Positions 26,266-33,537 of a stretch of DNA of 64,000 nt are shown here, in pieces. The notes below the pieces were generated by a model. It was not told the DNA's origin. It saw only the letters and a program-made list of their open reading frames with translations, and did not search any database. Made by a program: the position numbers and the translations under genes. The first letter of the stretch is position 1. Each line of letters starts with the position of its first letter. Source of the DNA: Myxococcota bacterium (lineage in GTDB: Bacteria; Myxococcota_A; UBA796); the NCBI GenBank assembly GCA_029251165.1, contig JAQXDW010000006.1, forward strand, positions 17,160 through 81,159. The letters are read 5' to 3'.

Positions 26266-27297
26266 ATGTCCAGCACCAAAGACCGCACGTATCGCCTCAC
26301 CCGTATGGTGGAGTGCGCTGGTTGAGCGAGCAAGCTCGGGCCAGAGGTTCTGGCCCAGGCCACCGCGGGGCTGCCCCGGCAGTCGGATCCGCGCTTACTC
26401 GTCGGCTTTGACACCGCTGACGACGCTGGAGTCGTGCGCCTGGACGACGGGCGCTGCCTGATCCAGACGCTGGACTTCTTCACCCCCATCGTCGACGACG
26501 CCTACACCTTCGGCGCCATCGCCGCGACCAACTCGCTCTCGGACGTCTACGCCATGGGCGGGCTGCCGATCACTGCGATGAACATCCTCTGCTGGCCCCA
26601 CCACGACCTGCCCCCCGAGCTCCTCGCGGACATGCTCCGGGGCGGAGCGGACAAGGTCATCGAGGCTGGCGCGCTGCTGGTCGGTGGCCACTCGGTCACC
26701 GACAACGAGCTGAAGTTCGGCCTGTCGGTGACCGGCGAGGTCCGTGAGGAGGGGCTCTGGAGCAACGCCGGGGCCAGGGCGGGCGGGGTGCTGGTGCTGA
26801 CCAAGGCGGTCGGAACTGGCGTGCTGTCCACCGCCCTCAAGCGCGGGGAGTGTCCCGAAGAAGCCGAGGCGGCCTCGGTTGCTGGGATGCTCTTGCTGAA
26901 CCGTGCCGCGCGGGATGCCGCAGCAGAGGGCGTGGTTCACGCCTGCACAGACGTCACCGGCAACGGCCTCGTCGGCCACGCCTGGGAGATCGCCCGGGCC
27001 TCTGGGGTGCGGCTGGTCATCGAGGCGGCGTCCGTGCCGCTGCTGCCGTGGGCGCTCGAGGCCGCGGCTGCCGGTCACCTCACCCGAGGCGAGAAGTCCA
27101 ACCGCCGCTACGTCGGCGAGGCGCTGTCCTGGGGCGATGTCGCGCCAGCGATGCAGTCGGTCCTGGTCGATCCGCAGACCTCTGGCGGGCTGCTGTTCGC
27201 GCTGCCAGCGTCCGACGCCGCTCGGCTGGTCGCGGCGGGGGTCGGGGTTGCGATCGGTCGGGTCGAGGCTGGTGCGCCCAGCGTCGCGGTGGTGTGA
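26266..27297 (+). CDS. selD: Selenide, water dikinase, selenocysteine-containing (UGA at 26323)
   Basis: SelD makes selenophosphate from selenide and ATP for Sec-tRNA synthesis. The full gene is 343 codons (E. coli SelD: 347 aa). Residues 1-19 end VECAG, then TGA at 26323-26325, then ASKLGPEVLAQ. In SelD homologues this exact site is Cys or Sec followed by x-x-K (GCGCK, SGCAAK). The remaining frame is plainly SelD: GFDTADDAGVVRLDDG, the DFFTPIVDD loop, GGADKVIEAGALLVGGHS and DPQTSGGLLFALP. SD AGGAG sits 7 nt before ATG 26266. A perfect hairpin with GGU loop begins 12 nt after the UGA. A caller treating UGA as stop would start at GTG 26434 and lose the ATP- and selenide-binding N-terminus. The enzyme therefore needs its own product. 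Confidence 0.92.
26326..26356 (+). promoter_or_regulatory. Bacterial SECIS element in selD
   Basis: Directly after the UGA come 12 nt, then an 8-bp perfect stem (GGGCCAGA at 26338-26345, TCTGGCCC at 26349-26356) closing a GGT loop at 26346-26348. Bacterial SECIS elements recognised by SelB are short hairpins just 3' of the UGA, with a G-G/G-U in the apical loop about 22-25 nt downstream. Here the loop G-G-U is at nt 24-26 counted from the U of UGA. Confidence 0.8.
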
Positions 27298-27313
27298 GCC
27301 GCAGCGAACGCGC

Positions 27314-28216
27314 TCAGGCCGCCTCTGGTGCCTCGCGGTGCCAGGGGTGGGCGGCGATGATCTCGGCGGCTGGTTCGGGAGAGAAGGCGTCGAGGTAGGC
27401 CGCTCGGCGGGCGGAGCTGTAGTCGATGAACCGGGAGATCTCGACGACGTAGTAGCCGCGTCGCTCCAGGTAGCGGGCCGGTGCCTTGAACACGATCGGG
27501 CCGGTGTGGGGGTTGGCGTTTGGAATGTCGCGGGCGGGGCGGCCGAGGTGAGCGTCGCAGCGCCAGGTCGGGAGTCCGTAGGCATCGCCGCCGCAGCGGT
27601 GAACGTAGTTGGTGGCTTGGCCGGTGGGATCGGAGACGAGCCCGCGCTCCTGGAGGTACCAGGCGAGCACCGCGAGATCGACGGCATCCTCCAGCATCTC
27701 CGGGCTGTAGTGTGCGGCTGGATTGAGTGCCCGCCAGGTCGCCATGCCGAGGTACTGCTGGGGGTTGGTGCAGGTGTAGAAGGTTCCGTCTGGACCGCAG
27801 CCGGGAAAGACCGGTGCGTCGGGGCGGTTCTCCGGGTTGTAGGCCACTGGGTCGAGCCGGTTGTCGACGGTGTAGAGGATCCCGATGGACTCCATCAGGG
27901 CCAGATCGCTCTGCAGCATCCGGTCTGCGCCGACCTCGCTGATGATGAGTCGGACGGCGAGCGAGAGCTCGGACTCTTCCGCGAGCTCCTCCGCAGTGCG
28001 CGGCGCGGTGACCTCGGCGTAGTCGTAGCTGAGCCAGATGCCGTCAGGCCGGTCGAGCGGAGCGAGGTCGACGAAGAAGTCGCGGCAGTCCTTCCCGGCG
28101 GCGCAGCCGAAGTCTTCCAGCCGCTCCGCGTCATCGTCGTGGATGAACGGTCGCGGCGGGAGCGGGGAGGAGGCGATGGGCTGGCTGAGCAGTCCGCCGA
28201 GGAGCTTGGCGAGCAT
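27314..28216 (-). CDS. Uncharacterised protein, possibly SleB-like cell-wall hydrolase fold
   Basis: A 300-residue protein with no clear signal peptide. The centre reads LAVRLIISEVGADR, then ALMESIGILYTVDNRL, a Cys-rich stretch with QQYLGMATWRALNP, DLAVLAWYLQERGLVSDPTGQATNYVHRC, and a final segment with a membrane-insertion-like RRGYYVVEI. The order E-V-G ... (I/V)-x-N-R ... Q-Y/F ... A-x-x-A-W ... D-P-T-x-x-A resembles SleB/CwlJ-type peptidoglycan hydrolases, in which the E of E-x-G is catalytic. Six Cys in the middle suggest disulfides and an extracytoplasmic location, at odds with the missing signal. It is last in the VOC-MOSC-FHA gene string, 71 bp after the FHA gene. Low confidence in function. 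Confidence 0.6.
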   Translation of the reverse strand: MLAKLLGGLLSQPIASSPLPPRPFIHDDDAERLEDFGCAAGKDCRDFFVDLAPLDRPDGIWLSYDYAEVTAPRTAEELAEESELSLAVRLIISEVGADRMLQSDLALMESIGILYTVDNRLDPVAYNPENRPDAPVFPGCGPDGTFYTCTNPQQYLGMATWRALNPAAHYSPEMLEDAVDLAVLAWYLQERGLVSDPTGQATNYVHRCGGDAYGLPTWRCDAHLGRPARDIPNANPHTGPIVFKAPARYLERRGYYVVEISRFIDYSSARRAAYLDAFSPEPAAEIIAAHPWHREAPEAA

Positions 28217-28287
28217 GGCGGATCCATCTTTATGGGATCGCGCCACGGAGGCAACCGCAGCCGGGGCTCGCGCGGCCGCGAGGAGGC

Positions 28288-28869
28288 CTACAGCTGGCTC
28301 ATGATCAGCGCGAGCAGCCCGGAGCAGCCCGTGAACAAGGCGCCGCCGACTGCGATGACTGCGCCGATGACGTAGCGGGGATTGGTGAACGCGCCGGACT
28401 GGAGACGGTGGAGGAAGTGGCTGGCCTGTGCGCCACTTTTGGTGGTCATCAGCGCCACCTCGGCCTGTCGCTTCGCCTCGGCAGCCATCGCGGAGGCCGT
28501 GGGCGGGCCGCGACGTCCGGACTTTTGCTGGGTGGGATGAGCCGGGGGCGGGGCGGCGAACTGGAGGGTAAACTTCACTCCGTTTGGCCCGCCGAGCAGC
28601 AGCGAATCTCCAGAGCCGATGGCGGTGCTGCTGTGGATGGGGACCGGACGTCCGGCGGACAGCACGTAGACCACCGCGTCGGGCTCGCTGACCTGGAGGG
28701 TCAGTCCGCTGCCAACGGGCACGATCCAGGCATGAACGGAGCGGATGCCCAGCTCTGCGGGCAGGGTGATGTGGCACCGCGCCGGATCGCTGCCCAGCGT
28801 CGCGCCTTGAGAGAACGGGCCGAACCGGGTCCCGCCATGCTCGGGAGAGAGGTCGAGGAAGAAGCTCAC
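28288..28869 (-). CDS. FHA-domain protein with C-terminal membrane anchor
   Basis: A 193-residue protein. Residues ~3-100 follow the FHA fold: FGPFSQGATLGSDPARCHITLP (phosphopeptide loop), SVHAWIVPVGSGLTLQVSE, then AIGSGDSLLLGGPNGVKFTLQF. The usual G-R and S-x-x-H are partly replaced (G-S-D and S-V-H). A charged linker leads to one or two TM segments at the end (GAVIAVGGALFTGCSGLLALI). FHA domains bind phospho-Thr proteins. Here the domain would face the cytoplasm, possibly reading Ser/Thr kinase signals. The GTG start overlaps the MOSC gene stop (28866) by 4 bp. Confidence 0.75.
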   Translation of the reverse strand: MSFFLDLSPEHGGTRFGPFSQGATLGSDPARCHITLPAELGIRSVHAWIVPVGSGLTLQVSEPDAVVYVLSAGRPVPIHSSTAIGSGDSLLLGGPNGVKFTLQFAAPPPAHPTQQKSGRRGPPTASAMAAEAKRQAEVALMTTKSGAQASHFLHRLQSGAFTNPRYVIGAVIAVGGALFTGCSGLLALIMSQL

Positions 28870-29657
28870 CGCAGCACCGTGATGGTGTCGTTGATGCCGA
28901 CGTGTCCGGGCCGGGTCACCAGCAGGTTTTGTCCGAACATCACCCCGCCCGCAGACCGCCGGTAGCGTGCCAGGGTCGCGAGGGGCTCGCCGTCGGGGGT
29001 GAGGGCTCCGGTCTGCGGATCGACCGTGGTGAAGATGCACCGGGAGCACGGCTTGACCAGCGCGAATTCAGCGGTCCCGATCCGGATCTGCTGCCAGCCA
29101 TCCTCCGCGAACGCTGCGCAGCCGCTGGCGACGAGGTTGGGGCGAAAGTGGGCCATGGTGACCGGCTCGCGCAGCCGGCTGTTGAGGTCTGCCAGGGACG
29201 CCTCCGAGATCAGCAGGGCCGGGAAGCCATCTGCGAAGCTGGTGATGTCGTCGCTGAGGGCGTAGTCGGGATCGACCGGGCGGCGGAGGGTGTCGTCCAT
29301 GTAGACCAGCCGACACGCCACCCCGAGCCGCGCGGCCAGCCAGCCACCGTCTGTGGCCACGAGCGCAGAGACGGCGTCGCCCCACACCGTCACGGTCATG
29401 CGCGGTTCGCTCAGTGTGGGGGTGGAAACCACACACCGCTCGCTGCCAAGGGTGAGCACCAGGTCATCGCCGACCACCCGGGCCTGAAGGCGGACCATTC
29501 CAGGCAGGGTGCGGCCGGTGAGGAAGGCCCCGTCTGGGGTGACCACCATCCAGCGGCGATCTCCGATGATCCCACGGGCCCCGATGTCTGCCTGAGTGCA
29601 GTCGACGCCGCCGGCAGACTTCAGGGGGTAGGCGTGGATCTGAGAGAGCCGAATCAT
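28866..29657 (-). CDS. MOSC-domain protein with N-terminal beta-barrel (mARC/YcbX-like)
   Basis: A 263-residue protein. The N-terminal MOSC_N barrel begins MIRLSQIHAYPLKSAGGVD, with RGIIGDRRWMVVTPDGAFLTGR. The MOSC domain follows, with DGFPALLISEASLADLN, HFRPNLVASGCAAFAEDGW and the conserved Cys loop VKPCSRCIFTTVDPQTG. In YcbX and mARC the equivalent Cys ligates the molybdenum cofactor for reducing N-hydroxylated compounds. No ferredoxin domain is fused here, unlike YcbX. Cytoplasmic. 4-bp overlaps on both sides (VOC upstream, FHA downstream) show a tightly coupled operon. Confidence 0.88.
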   Translation of the reverse strand: MIRLSQIHAYPLKSAGGVDCTQADIGARGIIGDRRWMVVTPDGAFLTGRTLPGMVRLQARVVGDDLVLTLGSERCVVSTPTLSEPRMTVTVWGDAVSALVATDGGWLAARLGVACRLVYMDDTLRRPVDPDYALSDDITSFADGFPALLISEASLADLNSRLREPVTMAHFRPNLVASGCAAFAEDGWQQIRIGTAEFALVKPCSRCIFTTVDPQTGALTPDGEPLATLARYRRSAGGVMFGQNLLVTRPGHVGINDTITVLR

Positions 29658-30067
29658 CGGGCAAACAGCCGGGTCATGTCGCGAAAGGTCTTGAACTCCA
29701 GCGCGTTTCCGGCCGGGTCTGTAAGAAAGAAGGTGCCCTGCTCGCCGGGCTCGCCGACGAATCGGGTCTTCGGTGCCAGCAGGAAGGTCACGCCGGACTC
29801 CGAGAGGCGGGTGTGCAGCGCAGCCCACTCTGCCCAGGGCAGGACGACGCCGAAGTGTCGCACTGGGATGTTGTCGCCATCGACCGGATTGGTCTGTGCG
29901 GCGGCACACGCCTCGGGGCGAAGGTGAACTGAGAGCTGGTGGTGGAAGAAGTCGAAGTCGATCCACTTGGGCGCGCTTCGCCCCTCGCGACAGCCGAGGA
30001 GCTCGCCGTAGAACGCACGGGCATGGGTCAGGTCATCGACAGGCAGGGCGAGGTGGAACGGCTGCAT
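29654..30067 (-). CDS. VOC-family (glyoxalase/bleomycin-resistance fold) protein
   Basis: A 137-residue protein with two beta-alpha-beta-beta-beta modules: QPFHLALPVDDLTHARAFYGELLGC and HFGVVLPWAEWAALHTRLSESG, then FFLTDPAGNALEFKTF. Metal ligands typical of the fold are visible (H5, the H of RHFGV, and E of NALEFK). Many members are dioxygenases or isomerases; the subfamily with DFDFFHHQLSVHL is uncharacterised to my knowledge. First gene of the VOC-MOSC-FHA string, with a leaderless-type promoter 7 nt before its ATG. Confidence 0.85.
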   Translation of the reverse strand: MQPFHLALPVDDLTHARAFYGELLGCREGRSAPKWIDFDFFHHQLSVHLRPEACAAAQTNPVDGDNIPVRHFGVVLPWAEWAALHTRLSESGVTFLLAPKTRFVGEPGEQGTFFLTDPAGNALEFKTFRDMTRLFAR

Positions 30068-30074
30068 GTCGTGG

Positions 30075-30080
30075 ACTCTA
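30075..30080 (-). promoter_or_regulatory. -10 element of a leaderless promoter (TAGAGT, minus strand)
   Basis: On the minus strand TAGAGT ends 7 nt before the ATG at 30067 and no SD intervenes. It probably drives the VOC-MOSC-FHA operon. Confidence 0.45.
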
Positions 30081-30173
30081 TCGCTGAGTGTGCAAGTTCG
30101 CTTCAGCCGTGAGCCACCATGGACCGCCAATGGATGACCTGCATCCCGGGGTAAGCGTGGTTTGTCGGAGAAA

Positions 30174-30202
30174 CAAATACACGGCGAGCCGCGCTGTATT
30201 TG
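30174..30202. repeat. Inverted repeat between the VOC operon and the copper-protein gene
   Basis: CAAATACA (30174-30181) and TGTATTTG (30195-30202) are perfect 8-bp arms around a GC-rich 13-nt centre. It lies in an unusually AT-rich patch upstream of the VOC operon and downstream of the gene ending at 30247. It could be an operator or a terminator for the latter. Confidence 0.4.
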
Positions 30203-30246
30203 GGCTCGTCAGTGCGCTTCAGTGTCCGGTCTGGAGGCTGTGCGGG

Positions 30247-31341
30247 CTACTGGAGCACGTTGCCTTCAGTCTGCGGATAGGCCTCACAGCTCGCCTCGCT
30301 GTCCCAGGGGCTCTGGGTGGTGGCGGTGGTGTCGCAGGGGCCGAGCGCCTCGCTCATCAGCGAGAGCAGCCCGCTGAGATCACCAGTCGCGACGGTCTCC
30401 TCGACCGCCTCGACGCTCCAGGTCGCCGGATACATGACCGCTGCAAAGACGCACATCTCTCCCTGGGCGGTGCCGTCGTTGGTGAGGGTGTAGTCCGTGC
30501 TGTTGCTGTAGTGGCAGGCGTAGTGAATGCCCTCGCCAGCAGCCAGCGAGAAGCTGCCAGGGGCGAAGTGCAGGATGGGCGGTGCCTCCCACTCACGGTT
30601 GACAAAGAACGGCTCTGCCGCCACGGACTCGCCGTCGAAGTCGTTGAGCGAGGCGCACTCCGCCCACTCATGGGTGTGGGTGCTCACCAGGGCGACCTCG
30701 ACGTCGCGCTCCATCACGCAGGTCCGGGTCACGGTCTTCTGCTCGCCTGGGGGAATGTCGATCTCGCCAATGTCATCGAAGATCAGGGAGGCCATGTGCT
30801 CGACGGACTCGGAGGGCACGGTCTCGATGTTCAGCGCGGCGTTGATGAGGATGGGCTCGTCGGTGGGGTTGACGTAGTGGTGGCTGAAGATGAGCAGCGC
30901 TGGCGTCATCATCGGCGCCGCGACGCCCTCGGGGAAGGTGATCTTCTGGTTCTCTCGCTGGCTGGGGAGGACCGGAAAGGCCTGCTCCATCGTGCTGAGA
31001 TCAGCACAGTCGTACTGCCCCACCGAGAGGCCCAGGGCCTCCTCTGCGGCGCCCTCTCCCAGGAACGGATCGAGGAAGCTGAACTGTCCGAGGAGGACGT
31101 TCATGTGGTGACTTCCTGGACTCACCAGGGTCTCCATTTGATCGGTCCAGAACAGCGTCTGGTCACCCTCAAGTCGGACCACCGAGCAGATCTCCCGCTC
31201 GGTGTAGGGGGCGATGACCACGGGCTCCGTGACCACCTGTAGGCCGTCTTCTGGGGGCGCCAGGGAGATGGTCAGATCTCGGATCCCGTCCGTGGCGTTG
31301 GCGGGATCGTCGTGACTGCAGGAAAAGATAAAAAGCAGCAT
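30247..31341 (-). CDS. Copper type II monooxygenase-like (PHM/DBM fold) lipoprotein
   Basis: A 364-residue exported protein with lipoprotein signal MLLFIFSC. It has the ligand set of peptidylglycine-hydroxylating/dopamine monooxygenases. A His-His pair is in SPGSHHMNVLL and a further His in FSHHYVNPT (CuH site). H-x-H is in STHTHEWAE and Met in GEMCVFAA (CuM site). Cys residues that form disulfides in the family are also present (EICSVVR, TCVMERD, HYACHYSNSTDY, EMC). These enzymes hydroxylate C-H bonds with O2 and ascorbate. Bacterial homologues are poorly characterised. Likely periplasmic or surface exposed. It has a leaderless-type promoter and is divergent from a thioredoxin-like gene that could serve its redox state. 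Confidence 0.78.
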   Translation of the reverse strand: MLLFIFSCSHDDPANATDGIRDLTISLAPPEDGLQVVTEPVVIAPYTEREICSVVRLEGDQTLFWTDQMETLVSPGSHHMNVLLGQFSFLDPFLGEGAAEEALGLSVGQYDCADLSTMEQAFPVLPSQRENQKITFPEGVAAPMMTPALLIFSHHYVNPTDEPILINAALNIETVPSESVEHMASLIFDDIGEIDIPPGEQKTVTRTCVMERDVEVALVSTHTHEWAECASLNDFDGESVAAEPFFVNREWEAPPILHFAPGSFSLAAGEGIHYACHYSNSTDYTLTNDGTAQGEMCVFAAVMYPATWSVEAVEETVATGDLSGLLSLMSEALGPCDTTATTQSPWDSEASCEAYPQTEGNVLQ

Positions 31342-31347
31342 TGTTCC

Positions 31348-31353
31348 AATATA
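31348..31353 (-). promoter_or_regulatory. -10 element of a leaderless promoter (TATATT, minus strand)
   Basis: On the minus strand TATATT ends 6 nt before ATG 31341. It drives the copper-protein gene. Confidence 0.5.
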
Positions 31354-31417
31354 CCAGCTTAATTCACCACCAGGAAAGGCCCGTCTTGGACTGGGGTGGT
31401 GGTCCTGTGGAGCGGGC

Positions 31418-31423
31418 TATGGT
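31418..31423 (+). promoter_or_regulatory. -10 element of a leaderless promoter (TATGGT)
   Basis: TATGGT ends 6 nt before ATG 31430; no SD. Confidence 0.45.
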
Positions 31424-31429
31424 GAAGGC

Positions 31430-31921
31430 ATGCTCGTCCTGCTCCCTGCGCTCGCCCACGCCAGCCCCTGCCAACAGACTGTCGATCCGGATGCGTCTCC
31501 CCTGCTCATCCCCGCAGAGGAGCTGACCGAGACGCTCACCGCGCAGCGGGGGTGCGTGGTCTTGGTGGAGGTCTATGCGAGCTGGTGTGGACCATGCGCG
31601 ACCATCGATCCGGCGGTCACGGCGCTCATTGAGAAGCACCGTCCGGACGGTCTGGTCGCCCTCGGCCTGTCCGTAGACACCAGCCGTGGGGCCTGGATGA
31701 AGTGGCGGGAGGAGCACGCTCGGGTCTACGCACCGCAGCAGATCACCGGCTGGACCCTGGCGGGGCTGACCGCAGACTTCGCTGCTGTCGGCGCGCAGTT
31801 TACCTCCGCGATTCCGCTCTTCGTTCTCCTCGATACTGAGGGACGGGCTGTGATGTCGCTCACTGAGCCCACCGACCTGGCCGCGCTCGACGCCCAGATC
31901 AGCGCGCTGCTGGTACCGTAG
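31430..31921 (+). CDS. Exported thioredoxin-like protein (CGPC)
   Basis: A 163-residue protein with a short signal peptide (MLVLLPALAHA) and one thioredoxin domain: VVLVEVYASWCGPCATIDPAV carries the redox C-G-P-C. The cis-Pro loop is in SAIPLFVLLDTEGRAV. The sequence between (QITGWTLAGL, DFAAVGAQFTS) is longer than in TrxA and recalls DsbD-gamma/TlpA-like periplasmic reductases. An N-terminal extra Cys (SPCQQ) could pair with C41-type Cys (QRGCVV). It probably reduces periplasmic disulfides. It is divergent from the copper monooxygenase-like gene, an attractive but unproven partner. Confidence 0.85.
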   Translation: MLVLLPALAHASPCQQTVDPDASPLLIPAEELTETLTAQRGCVVLVEVYASWCGPCATIDPAVTALIEKHRPDGLVALGLSVDTSRGAWMKWREEHARVYAPQQITGWTLAGLTADFAAVGAQFTSAIPLFVLLDTEGRAVMSLTEPTDLAALDAQISALLVP

Positions 31922-31998
31922 ACCGCCGCGCTGTGCTGGCGGCAGCGTCATCCTGGCTCATCTTTGGATTCGGGTGTCCGATACCTTCTGGTAGGAGA

Positions 31999-32004
31999 TA
32001 ACGT
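31999..32004 (+). promoter_or_regulatory. -10 element of a leaderless promoter (TAACGT)
   Basis: TAACGT ends 6 nt before ATG 32011. A GGAG lies inside and just upstream of it but is too far (about 14 nt) to be a normal SD. Confidence 0.4.
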
Positions 32005-32010
32005 CTACCC

Positions 32011-32553
32011 ATGACGCTGATCATGATGCTCTCGCTGCTGTCGGGTTCTCACGCTGCGGAGCGCGGCACGGTCGCTGCGGAGCACAGCCGGCTGACCGAG
32101 GAGATGCGCGGCCAGGCTGCTCGGGAGCGCTGGGAGGCTGTCGACAGTCACTACCGCCAGCTCCTCGCGCTGCGCGGCGCGGACATGCGCTACGAGGACC
32201 ACTGGCTCGGGGCTCAGGCTTCCTCCAATCAGGGCGATGTCCAGTCCACCTGGCAGCGCCTCAAGCATGCCCTGGACGAAGAGTTCACCGACGAGGCCCT
32301 GACGTGGTGGGCGACCCTGAACGTTCAGTACGGTGAGGTTCACCTCATCGTGAAGGCCGACGAGCCGACGGTGAGCCTCACCATCGCCGAGATGCCGTTT
32401 GAGCCAGAGAAGCGGGCCACCATCGCGGCGGCGCAGGCGGCCCTGCAGGCCGATCGAGCGTTCCACGGGCTGCTGCCGCTGGGGCAGTACCAGCTCAACG
32501 AGATGTCCTTTGAGATCATCGGCGGTCCCGCGGTCCGCGAGGTCATCCGCTAG
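32011..32553 (+). CDS. Secreted protein of unknown function
   Basis: A 180-residue protein with signal peptide MTLIMMLSLLSGSHAA. A helical, charged region follows (ERGTVAAEHSRLTEEMRGQ, then DSHYRQLLALRGADM and HWLGAQASSNQGDVQSTWQRL), then a beta-rich C-terminal half containing VHLIVKADEPTVSLTI and GLLPLGQYQLNEMSFEIIGG. The latter resembles small carboxypeptidase-regulatory-like beta sandwiches. Periplasmic. It lies convergently 21 bp from the lipoprotein at 32575. No family assignment. Confidence 0.7.
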   Translation: MTLIMMLSLLSGSHAAERGTVAAEHSRLTEEMRGQAARERWEAVDSHYRQLLALRGADMRYEDHWLGAQASSNQGDVQSTWQRLKHALDEEFTDEALTWWATLNVQYGEVHLIVKADEPTVSLTIAEMPFEPEKRATIAAAQAALQADRAFHGLLPLGQYQLNEMSFEIIGGPAVREVIR

Positions 32554-32574
32554 CGTCGCAGCAGGCGTGCTTCG

Positions 32575-33498
32575 CTACAGAACGAAGCCCTCGAGGATCA
32601 CGCCCCACTCCACCCCATGTGCCCCGGTGCGGTCCATCGGCTCGATCACGGCCTCTCGGGGCACGGTGCAGACCGGCTCGGCCTCGATGAGCAGCCACAG
32701 GCGATCCACCGGCAGGTCCGGCTCGATGTGCAACTCGGCCATCCCGGCGACCTCGTGCTGGGGGAAGACCGCGTAGACGGGAGCATCCGGGAGATCGACC
32801 CGCCAGGCCTCGACGAAGTCATCGACCTCTCCGGCGTTGAACCCGTAGTCCTCCAGCAGTCCAGCCAGCGACCACAGGGCGTGCTCGCCGGAGATGCAGA
32901 AGCCTTCCTCCCGCTGCAGCAGCGCCCGGGGCTGCCAGGGGGCGAGGCTGACTTCGTAGAACAGGAACGGGGCGCGGTCCCCGTTGACGGTGAAGGTGCC
33001 GTCGGGGTGGGCGATGCCGCGCCAGCCGTCATCATAGGGCGGGTCAGCGGCGACGAGCGCCTGCTTGCGGGCCACGGTGAGGGCAACGGAGGTGGGGGTG
33101 TCGGTCTCTGGGTAGAGGTAGAGGTTGGGCTTGTCTGCCGTGTCGCAGGACTTGATGATGATGTCCTGGCTGATCTCCTCGCACGCCACGACGCTCACCG
33201 CAGCATCCTCGGAGAAGCAGTGGAACTGGTTGGCGTAGAGGGTCCAGTCGCCGGGGTCGAGGTTCAGCTCGTAGTCTCCGGTGGGGGTGGTGGCGGCGGT
33301 GACCTGAGTGCCGCTGGCGTCCTCGGCGATGACCGTGGCCTTGCCCGCCGGGTTGCCGTCGAAGATGACGTTGCCGTAGACGAAGCCCTGGGTGCTTCCG
33401 CAGGCGGCTCCCGAGTCCTCTGCTGATCCGGTGTCGTCTTCTTTGTCTCCGCAGCCGATCACAGCCAGCATCATCATCCAGCGCATGCATGCCTCCAT
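32575..33498 (-). CDS. Lipoprotein with carboxypeptidase-regulatory-like domain
   Basis: A 307-residue protein with lipoprotein signal (WMMMLAVIGC) and an acidic spacer. Residues ~35-105 form a CarboxypepD_reg-like beta sandwich: QGFVYGNVIFDGNPAGKATVIAED, then TTPTGDYELNLDPGDWTLYAN. The C-terminal ~180 residues (NLYLYPETDTPTSVAL to the end) resemble no family I know; the segment DKPNLYLYPE recurs in proteins of this type. Eight Cys suggest disulfides. The ATG at 33498 is favoured over 33486 because a TATACT -10 box ends exactly 6 nt upstream of it; it adds four residues (MEAC). Confidence 0.72.
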   Translation of the reverse strand: MEACMRWMMMLAVIGCGDKEDDTGSAEDSGAACGSTQGFVYGNVIFDGNPAGKATVIAEDASGTQVTAATTPTGDYELNLDPGDWTLYANQFHCFSEDAAVSVVACEEISQDIIIKSCDTADKPNLYLYPETDTPTSVALTVARKQALVAADPPYDDGWRGIAHPDGTFTVNGDRAPFLFYEVSLAPWQPRALLQREEGFCISGEHALWSLAGLLEDYGFNAGEVDDFVEAWRVDLPDAPVYAVFPQHEVAGMAELHIEPDLPVDRLWLLIEAEPVCTVPREAVIEPMDRTGAHGVEWGVILEGFVL

Positions 33499-33504
33499 GG
33501 CCCG

Positions 33505-33510
33505 AGTATA
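33505..33510 (-). promoter_or_regulatory. -10 element of a leaderless promoter (TATACT, minus strand; GTATAC palindrome)
   Basis: On the minus strand TATACT ends 6 nt before ATG 33498. The overlapping GTATAC palindrome sits between this gene and divergent rsgA and may act for both. Confidence 0.45.
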
Positions 33511-33537
33511 CCGGCTCGGTTACCGACGAGGTGCCCA

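Noticed and set aside
26434..27297. SelD starting at GTG 26434 as a complete Cys/Sec-less enzyme
   Set aside because: It would lack the active-site residue and ATP-binding start, and the upstream frame matches SelD on both sides of the UGA.
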